Assembly (NCBI GenBank): GCA_045654245.1 | Contig: JAZOMX010000034.1 | Span: forward strand, 1-20,445 | Direction: 5' to 3' | DNA length: 20,445 nt | Origin: UBA10677 sp045654245 | GTDB lineage: Bacteria; Bacillota; Clostridia; Christensenellales; Pumilibacteraceae | Part shown: positions 14,012 through 20,445 of the stretch, piece after piece | How positions within the stretch are numbered: position 1 is the first letter of the stretch | Layout: each line of letters starts with the position of its first letter | Made by a program: the position numbers and the translations under genes | Notes under the pieces: generated by a model | The model's input: the letters and a program-made list of their open reading frames with translations, nothing else | Told to the model about the DNA's origin: nothing | The model's database searches: none

Positions 14012-15289
14012 ATGAAAATCGTAAATTTGGCAATTATAGGAATAGGAACGGTTGGCGGAGGAACTTATCGCATACTTACCGACAATCACGACCATATACA
14101 ATCTGCGCACGACCTTGATATAAGAATTAAAAAAGTTCTTGACAAGGATATCGACAGATTAAAGAGTATCGTTCGTCCCGACCAGGTGGCAACTAGTCTA
14201 GACGAAATTCTTTGCGACGACGAAATCTCTATCGTAGTAGAGGTTATCGGCGGAGTAGAGCCTGCAAAAACTTTTATTACCAAAGCGCTTAAGGCAGGTA
14301 AGAGCGTTGTTACCGCAAATAAGGAACTTATCGCAAAGCACTGGGCTGAACTAGAACAAGTTGCTAGAGAAAACAACGCAGGATTTTACTTCGAGGCGTC
14401 TTGCGTAGGAGGAGTTCCCGTAATTCGTACGCTTAAAGAAAGTTTACAGGGCGACAGTATCCAAACGATAATGGGAATTATCAACGGTACGACCAACTAC
14501 ATCCTTACTAAAATGACTACCGAAGATATGAGTTACGAGGATGCGCTTAAGCAAGCGCAAGAGTTAGGCTTTGCCGAATTCGACCCCACCGCCGACGTAG
14601 AGGCTTTCGATGCTATGTATAAACTTTCTATACTTTCGTCGCTTGCTTTCCACACTTGTATTCCGCATAAAGTAGTTTATAGAGAAGGCATTACTAAAGT
14701 AACTAAGGCTGATATTGCGTCCGCTAAGGAAATGGGTTACACGATTAAACTTCTCGCAATCGGAAAGAGAAACGGAAACGAGGTTGAAGTAAGAGTTCAT
14801 CCAACCCTAGTTCCCAACGCTCATCCGCTCGCATCAGTTAGCGGTTCGTTTAACGCGTTCTTCTTGACTGGAAACTACGTTGACGACGTAATGCTATACG
14901 GTAGAGGAGCGGGTTCGCTTCCTACTGGTAGTGCAATCGTAAGCGATATCGTGTATTGCGCAAGCAAGAACGAACATAGACATAGCGATTTTGAAAACAA
15001 TGGACAAGTTTTGCCCGGCATTACCATTAAAGAAGATTTCACTAGCAAGTATTATATGTCTTTAGTCGTAGCCGACGAAACGGGAGTGCTTGCTCAAATC
15101 GCCGACGTGTTTGGAAAGAGTGGCGTAAGTATTAACTCGATTAGCCAAAAGGGAGTTAAGGACGGACGCGCGCCGATTACGATTATGACTCACGAAACGC
15201 ACGAGTTTGCAGTAAGAGAGGCAATATCCAACCTAGAATCTCTCGGTTGCGTAAATAAAATTGAATCTCTTATTCGCGTTATAGATTAA
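14012..15289 (+). CDS. hom: Homoserine dehydrogenase
   Basis: Hom reduces aspartate semialdehyde to homoserine with NAD(P)H, the branch toward threonine and methionine. In its 425 residues are the Rossmann loop GIGTVGGG (10-17), the TANKELIAKH segment, the substrate region INGTTNYILTKM, and the catalytic stretch DPTADVEAFDAMYK (191-204), which contains the conserved Asp and Lys. A C-terminal ACT domain (about 346-425, YYMSLVVADETGVLAQIADV) would bind threonine as feedback inhibitor. AAGGAGGT (13993-14000) lies inside the end of coaX, and the start is one base after the coaX stop, so hom belongs to the same operon. The metabolic link to CoA is loose; both branch from aspartate and branched-chain precursor metabolism. 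Confidence 0.95.
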   Translation: MKIVNLAIIGIGTVGGGTYRILTDNHDHIQSAHDLDIRIKKVLDKDIDRLKSIVRPDQVATSLDEILCDDEISIVVEVIGGVEPAKTFITKALKAGKSVVTANKELIAKHWAELEQVARENNAGFYFEASCVGGVPVIRTLKESLQGDSIQTIMGIINGTTNYILTKMTTEDMSYEDALKQAQELGFAEFDPTADVEAFDAMYKLSILSSLAFHTCIPHKVVYREGITKVTKADIASAKEMGYTIKLLAIGKRNGNEVEVRVHPTLVPNAHPLASVSGSFNAFFLTGNYVDDVMLYGRGAGSLPTGSAIVSDIVYCASKNEHRHSDFENNGQVLPGITIKEDFTSKYYMSLVVADETGVLAQIADVFGKSGVSINSISQKGVKDGRAPITIMTHETHEFAVREAISNLESLGCVNKIESLIRVID

Positions 15290-15328
15290 TATTTATAAGG
15301 AAAAAGAGTAATTAACGAATAATATCTT

Positions 15329-15383
15329 TACAATTATACCTAAAAAAGATTTGACAAAGAAACTCTAAACGAGTATAATTGTA
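15329..15383. promoter_or_regulatory. 11-base perfect inverted repeat around the surface-protein promoter
   Basis: TACAATTATAC (15329-15339) and GTATAATTGTA (15373-15383) are exact reverse complements, 33 bases apart. The right arm contains the -10 box and the left arm lies just upstream of the -35. Occupancy of both arms would block the promoter, so an operator role is plausible. A transcript reading through from hom could also fold here. Confidence 0.5.
15351..15379 (+). promoter_or_regulatory. Perfect-consensus promoter of the large surface protein
   Basis: TTGACA (15351-15356) and TATAAT (15374-15379) have a 17-base spacer. The start site near 15386 gives a leader of about 43 bases ending in a TTAGGAG ribosome site. 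Confidence 0.9.
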
Positions 15384-15428
15384 CTGTTAAACTGCATAAA
15401 AAGCAAAAAACATTAGGAGAATAGTTAA

Positions 15429-18400
15429 ATGAAGAGAAAAAAGAGCTTTCTAACAGCGCTTTGCACCTTGGTGCTCGCATTATCGCTTTGCATTACCGGC
15501 GTAGTTGCAAACGATGCAAAAGCAGCGACTGCAGATTTTGCGCTTGACGGCGTAAAAGTAGAATCTAGCGTTTCTTACTGCAAGGATTTCGCAGTTGCAA
15601 GCGTAACCGGTTATACCGTTAAGGTAGTTGCTCCCGACAAGAGCGAAGTAACTCCCGTTGACGGAAAAGTAAAAGCAACGCAACTAGGCGTTTATACCGT
15701 AACCTACACGAAGGGTAGTGACGCTTATTCTTACAAAGTATATTGCTCGCTCGACGAAGAATTAGAACTCGTTGTTGCTGACGATACTACGATTCCTACC
15801 GTCGTTAAGACTGGTGCGGTTAAGAAATTCCCCGCAGCAACCGTAGGATACTACGACGAAGACGGCGCTTTTGTAGCAACGACTGCAACCGTTACGATTA
15901 AGAGCGACAAGTCAACCGACGCAATCACCGCTGGTGCTGATTACACCTTTGCAAGCAAGGGAAGTAACTTCATTACTTATAGCGCACAAGTAGAGGGTGG
16001 TAGCAAATATCTTTCCAAGACCTATGAGGTTAAGGTTCAAGACGATTTCGCAGATACCAAGGCTCCTACGCTTACCGTAAGCGGAGTTCCTTCTTCTGCA
16101 AACGTTAACACCGAGGTAAAACTCCCCGTAGCAACCGCTAGCGATACTTTCGACGAGAGAGTAAGCGTAGTAGTTACCGTTCAAGGTAAGAACGCTGACG
16201 GCGCACTTGCAAACGTTAAGGCTGTAGTAGTTGCTGACGATGGCACTGTTACCGAAACCGCTGACGACGCTAAGTTTGATAACAACAAGAATATGTCGTT
16301 CTATCCTGTAAGAGTAGGCGACTATAAAGTAACCTATAAGGCAGTTGACGACAATGGCAACGAGTCCGCAGTTTGGTCTTATACGATTTCCGTAGCAGAC
16401 AAAAAGGCTCCTACTATCACCGTTGACGAGACCGTTATCCCTGCAAAGTGGGGCGTAACCGTAAAAGGACTTGCTGACGCTGATTTCGTAAGCAAAGCAG
16501 TTAAGTTCCCGATGCCCGAGTTTAGCGATAACGCATCTGCAAAAGATAAAGTAAAGGTTTCCTTCACTATTAGAGACCCTCAGTCCAAGACTGTTGTTAA
16601 GTTCGACAACGTTAATGCAGCCGCTGATGCTGAAACTACGAAGTACACTTCTACCGTAGTAAAAGTAGGTAGCGATGCAAAAGTTTACGCTTTCAACAAG
16701 ACTATGAACGCTTTCTCGTTCGATTTCGGCGAGTACGTAAATGCTATTACCGATACTTCTTACACCTCTAAGGGTGCTTACACCGTAACCTATACCGTAG
16801 AGGACGAGGCAGGCAATAGAGCAAACAAGACCTTCACGATTAACGTTGAAGATACCTTCGAAGACGACGAGGCAGTTACCGTTGAGTTCAAGAACCTTCC
16901 TGACAAGGTTGTTGCATCCGACAAGCCCGTTGAATTCGTAGCACCCGTTCCCACCTATTCTTCTGCAAACGATAGCAAACTAACCGTAGCATACACCATC
17001 AACACCATCAAAGTTGAGGGTGGCGAGAAAATGGAAATCGTTAAGACCAACACTGGTTACGCGCTTTCTTACGACGGTCAGTCCGTAGCAATCACTGATA
17101 AACTTACTCTTACCGTGACCGCTACTTCTGATGCTGGTAACACCGCAACCGCTACTGAAGACATCAACGTTCTCGTTCCTTCTGCAACCGCACTCTTTAC
17201 TGACGTTAACGTTGCAAACTTCCTAAACGACACCTACAAAGCAGGTGAGTACGCTGACCTTGGCGCGTTCACCGTTGCTATTGCTGACGCAAGCCAAAAG
17301 GATAACGTTGGTGTAGAAGTAGGCGTTAAGAACGCTGACGGCGAGTATATGACGGACGTAACCGCTTCCGTTTATACCGTTGGCGCAACCAAATTCGTTA
17401 AACTTGGATTTACCCCCGTTGCTGACGGCGCTTACGCAGTAGAAATCAGAGCGTTCGACGTTCACGCAAACAGCAAAGTTGTAGTTCTACCTTTCGCAGT
17501 TAGCGCAACTACCGCTGGCGACGACATTATCGGTTCTGCTGTAACTAACGCAACTACCGCTGGTGTATTTACCAAAGTTGAACTTTCTAACAAATCTATC
17601 AATATGAGCGGACTTACCGCTATCGATTCTGCTCTTGCAAGCGAAATCGGAACTACCGCGTTCCCCGTTCTCGTGAGAGAGATTAAGGGTGGAAGATTTG
17701 CACTTATCGGAACTGAGTTTACCGCTATGAGCAACGGTAAGTACGAACTCTCCGACAAAGCAAACGTAGTTGATGCTACCGGTGCAGATAGATACCTAGC
17801 AGGTACTGACTCTGCTAAATACCTCGCTAGCCTTACTTCTACTAGCGAAGTAACCGTAAACGATAACACTTCCGTTCAGTTCGAGGTTCTCGGCGTAATG
17901 CCCACCTACGTAGCAAAGAACGGCACCGTAGCACTTCCCAAAGTATCCGCTTTCACGGAAAATGCAAACGCTGACGAAATCGTAATTGACGTAAAGGCTC
18001 CCAACGGAACGAAAGTTAATACTACCGAAACCGCTGGCGTAACCTCTTTCGTAGCAAACGCTGACGGCGAGTACACCGTAACCTACACCGTTAAGATGGC
18101 AGGTAAGGAAGAAAGCACTTACACTTTCAAGGTTAAGGCAGGCGACGTAGTTGCTCCTACCTTCAAGATTACCGATAAGAGTGGCGCTGAAAAGACTCAC
18201 GCAACCTCCGTTGAGGCTGGTTACGAGTTCAACTTCCTCTATATTACGGCAACCGACGAGACTACGACTGATGCTGAAAAACTTACCTACACCAAGACCC
18301 TTATCGGTCCTGATGGTGAAGTAGTAGGTACTGCTGTAAACGGCACTGGACTTACCTATGCAAACAAACTTTACAGCGGTTCTGCACCCACGCTTGACGA

Positions 18401-18623
18401 GAGCGGTAAGTATATCGTTCGTTACGAAGTTAAGGATGGCGCAGGAAACGTTTCCGTAAAAGAGTTCGAAATTATCGTTACCGATTCGTCGGGAGACAGC
18501 GGAATTTCGCTCGCAGCACTTTCTACGATTCTTATCGTAGTAGGCGTACTCCTTATCGCTGGTGTAGTTCTTTACCTCTTCAGATTCCGTAGAGTAAAGA
18601 AAGACAAAAAGGATAAGAAATAA
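15429..18623 (+). CDS. Large membrane-anchored surface protein with Ig-like repeats
   Basis: This 1064-residue secreted protein has an N-terminal signal (MKRKK, a hydrophobic core to about residue 27, then ANDAKAA). A C-terminal membrane helix at 1026-1052 is followed by a basic cytoplasmic tail (RFRRVKKDKKDKK), so the bulk should sit outside the cell. No LPXTG sortase signal is present. The exposed part is a chain of roughly eight or nine beta-rich, bacterial Ig-like units. Most end in a recurring strand pattern such as YTVTYT...(D/E)xxGN...FxIxVxD, seen near residues 88, 298, 449, 881 and 995. Several begin with a KAPT-type linker. Codons favour AAC, TTC and ACC more than in the neighbours, suggesting high expression. 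It may be a stalk, adhesin or surface-layer-type component; no catalytic domain is visible. Confidence 0.85.
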   Translation: MKRKKSFLTALCTLVLALSLCITGVVANDAKAATADFALDGVKVESSVSYCKDFAVASVTGYTVKVVAPDKSEVTPVDGKVKATQLGVYTVTYTKGSDAYSYKVYCSLDEELELVVADDTTIPTVVKTGAVKKFPAATVGYYDEDGAFVATTATVTIKSDKSTDAITAGADYTFASKGSNFITYSAQVEGGSKYLSKTYEVKVQDDFADTKAPTLTVSGVPSSANVNTEVKLPVATASDTFDERVSVVVTVQGKNADGALANVKAVVVADDGTVTETADDAKFDNNKNMSFYPVRVGDYKVTYKAVDDNGNESAVWSYTISVADKKAPTITVDETVIPAKWGVTVKGLADADFVSKAVKFPMPEFSDNASAKDKVKVSFTIRDPQSKTVVKFDNVNAAADAETTKYTSTVVKVGSDAKVYAFNKTMNAFSFDFGEYVNAITDTSYTSKGAYTVTYTVEDEAGNRANKTFTINVEDTFEDDEAVTVEFKNLPDKVVASDKPVEFVAPVPTYSSANDSKLTVAYTINTIKVEGGEKMEIVKTNTGYALSYDGQSVAITDKLTLTVTATSDAGNTATATEDINVLVPSATALFTDVNVANFLNDTYKAGEYADLGAFTVAIADASQKDNVGVEVGVKNADGEYMTDVTASVYTVGATKFVKLGFTPVADGAYAVEIRAFDVHANSKVVVLPFAVSATTAGDDIIGSAVTNATTAGVFTKVELSNKSINMSGLTAIDSALASEIGTTAFPVLVREIKGGRFALIGTEFTAMSNGKYELSDKANVVDATGADRYLAGTDSAKYLASLTSTSEVTVNDNTSVQFEVLGVMPTYVAKNGTVALPKVSAFTENANADEIVIDVKAPNGTKVNTTETAGVTSFVANADGEYTVTYTVKMAGKEESTYTFKVKAGDVVAPTFKITDKSGAEKTHATSVEAGYEFNFLYITATDETTTDAEKLTYTKTLIGPDGEVVGTAVNGTGLTYANKLYSGSAPTLDESGKYIVRYEVKDGAGNVSVKEFEIIVTDSSGDSGISLAALSTILIVVGVLLIAGVVLYLFRFRRVKKDKKDKK

Positions 18624-18635
18624 TTAACTAAAGAC

Positions 18636-18669
18636 AACAAGCGGTTCAGTTAACGAACCGCTTGTTTTT
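18636..18669 (+). terminator. Terminator of the surface-protein gene
   Basis: AACAAGCGGTTC (18636-18647) and GAACCGCTTGTT (18655-18666) form a perfect 12-base stem around AGTTAAC, with Ts continuing to 18669. Only 17 bases separate it from the next start codon. Confidence 0.88.
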
Positions 18670-18686
18670 CTTAAAAACGAGGCTAT

Positions 18687-19895
18687 ATGACAGTAATACC
18701 AGAAAGAAAAGACTATAAAAATTGTGTTCCTTCGCTCGCCGAAAAATTTTGTGCCGAGGTAGAAAAAAGGAATATATGTAAGCGGATTTCCATTACAAAA
18801 GCGGATGAAAAAAGTCATTTTGACCGCTACGGTTTTTCGTGCAAAAATAAAAAAGTTAGCGTAGTTTACGATACGAAGGCAAATATCCTTTCCGTAACCG
18901 CACCCGAAGAGGTGTCGATAAAACTTTTTGACCTGTATAACGAATTAACTGCGCCAAAACAACAAAAAAAACAGCCTGTACCCGTAAAAAAACAAGAGCC
19001 TAAAAAGGTTAAGCAAGACGGAAAGTCTTCTAAACAAGAACCAAAATTTCCCGTTAAAAAAGAAACTAAAAAAGCGGAAACGGAAGAGAACGCAACCGAT
19101 TTTTCGCTTAAGAAGTTTACGGCAGGGCGTTTTGACGAAGTTATAAATAAACTTAAGAAAGATAAAAAGCGTTATAAGGTAGAGCAAGAAGGCGTGTTCG
19201 ATAAAGGCAAACCAACCGAACTTATAAGTTACGTAGTAAAAAGTAACGACAAAAAGTTAAAACTCCGTTTTATGCCTAAAAAACAAATCGTTCAACTCCA
19301 AGGCAAACACGGGCAAACCTTTTCAGAATTACAAATTCTAATTTCTGAAGAAACGGATTATAAAACTGCAGTCGTTGCTCACATAGAGCAGAGCAAGGAA
19401 GATAAAAAAGCGACGGACGTAGAGCGTCAACTCAAAAAACTTATCCCCCACGCATTTAAATATCTTTCCGAGCAGTCAAAAATCGACTTTACGATAGGCG
19501 TAATAGAGGTGCTTAATAATAACAACAAGCATTACGACTATTCAATGCTACTAATGTCGCCGTTTCGTGGATTAGAGCGACTAATATTCGATATCCAAAA
19601 AGCGCAAAATATCGTAGTTAAAATGATAGGTCAAGCGTATGAAAAGGAAAACGGCAAGCATATTCTAAAAGCATCTTATCGCCGTAAAATAAACTCGATA
19701 GTTTATACTGAAGTAGTTTCTGCGCTCTATGGACTGTACTTTGAAACGCGTAATTACTATACTCACACCGATAGTGACGGAGCAGAGGGCCGTATGATAA
19801 CGACTAGAGAAGAGGTAAAATCAATCTTTACTCGTATCCTCGAAGTCGTTGATTACAACTGCAAAAAACTTTCCGAAATCGGCTTTTCGGTATAA
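18687..19895 (+). CDS. RnlA-like HEPN ribonuclease (toxin or defence RNase)
   Basis: This 402-residue cytoplasmic protein resembles the RNase LS toxin RnlA, a HEPN-family ribonuclease whose activity restricts phage T4 lacking Dmd. Three parts are visible: an N-terminal domain (1-88), a Lys/Pro/Gln-rich linker (about 89-141), a second domain (142-222, FTAGRFDEVINKL...KLKLRFMPKKQIVQLQG), and a helical C-terminal domain (245-400). The last has the HEPN active-site pattern R-x4-H (R355-NYYT-H360) and an upstream glutamate (E297, in FRGLERLIFD) at a spacing close to that of the catalytic Glu-Arg-His I recall for RnlA. The linker makes it longer than the 357-residue E. coli protein. The ribosome site (GAGG) is weak, no promoter fits in the 17 bases after the preceding terminator, and no RnlB-like gene is adjacent. 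A non-toxin role in RNA turnover is possible. Confidence 0.72.
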   Translation: MTVIPERKDYKNCVPSLAEKFCAEVEKRNICKRISITKADEKSHFDRYGFSCKNKKVSVVYDTKANILSVTAPEEVSIKLFDLYNELTAPKQQKKQPVPVKKQEPKKVKQDGKSSKQEPKFPVKKETKKAETEENATDFSLKKFTAGRFDEVINKLKKDKKRYKVEQEGVFDKGKPTELISYVVKSNDKKLKLRFMPKKQIVQLQGKHGQTFSELQILISEETDYKTAVVAHIEQSKEDKKATDVERQLKKLIPHAFKYLSEQSKIDFTIGVIEVLNNNNKHYDYSMLLMSPFRGLERLIFDIQKAQNIVVKMIGQAYEKENGKHILKASYRRKINSIVYTEVVSALYGLYFETRNYYTHTDSDGAEGRMITTREEVKSIFTRILEVVDYNCKKLSEIGFSV

Positions 19896-20008
19896 GGCAA
19901 TATTTTTATTATACTTTGCTCGTTGTAAAAATTTCGCTAAAAAAACAAATAAAAGTAATAAATAAAGATAAAAGCCGATATGTTATAATTAAAATAGCGT
20001 TATTCCAC

Positions 20009-20038
20009 TTGACATACGGGTGGAGGAGCGTGTATAAT
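20009..20038 (+). promoter_or_regulatory. Strong promoter upstream of the second surface-protein gene
   Basis: TTGACA (20009-20014) and TATAAT (20033-20038) have an 18-base spacer. Transcription would begin near 20045, only about eight bases before the hairpin at 20053. Confidence 0.82.
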
Positions 20039-20052
20039 GATACTATAAATAG

Positions 20053-20100
20053 AATTGCCTCGCTTACTTGCTTGAAAAATAAGTTAAGCGAGCAATTTTG
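20053..20100 (+). terminator. Terminator-like hairpin at the very start of the transcript
   Basis: AATTGC (20053-20058) pairs with GCAATT (20092-20097), TCGCTTA (20060-20066) with TAAGCGA (20085-20091), and CTT (20067-20069) with AAG (20081-20083). That gives 16 pairs with two bulges. TTTTGTT follows the stem. It could terminate the rnlA-like transcript, attenuate the downstream gene, or end a small RNA of about 55 bases. Confidence 0.6.
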
Positions 20101-20139
20101 TTATTAAAACTTATATATTCCGAATAAGGAGATAGGAAA

Positions 20140-20445
20140 ATGAGAAAAAAGAAAAGCCTCATAGTGTCGATTGCACTTGCGCTTTTGCTTGTTTTTTCTG
20201 CACCCCTTGCGCTTGCTTTTAATAAGAACGAAACAGCAAAAGCAGAAATTGCCGTCGACGGAATTTCGACGGGCGGTACGGCTTATACGCCCGTAAATTC
20301 GTCAACGATTACGCTCGGCTCGGTTAATATTACCGGAGACACTGATGTAAACGACAATAAAGTGCCTGAGTACACCGCAACCGGTGCGTTGCTTACCGCA
20401 ACTGACGAGCGTTCGTCCACCTTCAATCTTGGAACTTACGACTTA
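20140..20445 (+). CDS. Second secreted surface protein (5' part, cut by window end)
   Basis: The first 102 codons of a gene continue past the window. AAGGAGATAGGAA precedes the ATG. The N-terminus is a signal peptide (MRKKKSLIVSIALALLLVFS, then APLALA). It is followed by a Thr/Ser/Asn-rich mature region (AKAEIAVDGISTGGTAYTPV...) that looks beta-rich. The layout K-A-E-I-A-V-D-G after the signal parallels T-A-D-F-A-L-D-G in the large surface protein at 15429, suggesting related exported proteins or at least the same secretion style. No domain can be assigned from this fragment. It is probably driven by the promoter at 20009 through the hairpin. Confidence 0.8.
   Translation, partial: MRKKKSLIVSIALALLLVFSAPLALAFNKNETAKAEIAVDGISTGGTAYTPVNSSTITLGSVNITGDTDVNDNKVPEYTATGALLTATDERSSTFNLGTYDL

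Noticed and set aside
16770..18100. Near-identical nucleotide words such as ACCGTAACCTA in the surface gene, considered as a DNA repeat array
   Set aside because: They encode the recurring YTVTYT strand with strongly biased codons, and the spacing is irregular. They reflect protein repeats, not a separate DNA element.
17462..18200. Long minus-strand ORFs opposite the surface-protein gene
   Set aside because: They are codon-bias shadows of the plus-strand gene, with no start signals.
18480..18623. LPXTG sortase anchor at the end of the large surface protein
   Set aside because: The C-terminal helix and basic tail are present, but no LPXTG-like motif precedes them; it is treated as a plain membrane anchor.
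19916..20107. 63-residue ORF downstream of the rnlA-like gene, considered as an antitoxin
   Set aside because: It has no ribosome site, runs through the promoter and the hairpin, and bears no resemblance to RnlB or Dmd.

Overview
The window reads as a chromosomal segment of an AT-leaning, low-GC Gram-positive bacterium, most likely an uncultured gut member of the Bacillota (Clostridia-like). The evidence is strong AGGAGG-type ribosome sites, consensus sigma-A promoters with 17-base spacers, an alpha2-type glycyl-tRNA synthetase, an ECF-type vitamin transporter component and a type III pantothenate kinase. The species cannot be named from the sequence. No tRNA, rRNA, CRISPR array, insertion sequence or phage gene was seen.

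Layout. Bases 1-2133 form an accessory-looking block: the last codons of an upstream gene, a strong promoter, a possible structured leader, a 61-residue protein made of two 18-residue repeats, a MATE-like transporter, and a 36-residue ORF whose end copies the gene tail at the window edge. Bases 2143-6130 hold a coupled sbcD-sbcC pair for DNA repair. Bases 6163-9007 hold a GNAT-like protein, a lipoprotein and a membrane-anchored protein of unknown function. The last of these runs directly into guaB (IMP dehydrogenase), which converges on glyS (glycyl-tRNA synthetase) with a terminator for each. Divergent from glyS is a very cysteine-rich 62-residue peptide. Next comes an operon of a pantothenate-type ECF S component, coaX and hom (bases 12627-15289). 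The right end (15329-20445) holds two secreted surface-protein genes, the second cut by the window edge, with an RnlA-like HEPN ribonuclease gene between them.

How the genes work together. panT and coaX form an uptake-and-phosphorylation pair for pantothenate, leading to coenzyme A. hom supplies threonine and methionine precursors. guaB feeds guanine nucleotides. sbcCD processes DNA ends and hairpins. The large surface proteins are probably abundant envelope components: the complete one has a perfect consensus promoter, a bias towards codons ending in C, a signal peptide, Ig-like repeats and a C-terminal membrane anchor.

Most worth a second look: the RnlA-like HEPN RNase with an added Lys-rich linker and no visible RnlB-type antitoxin; the promoter that fires almost directly into a terminator-like hairpin downstream of it; the 11-base inverted repeat built around the surface-protein promoter; the duplicated gene tail flanking the MATE block; and the two tiny internally duplicated proteins.
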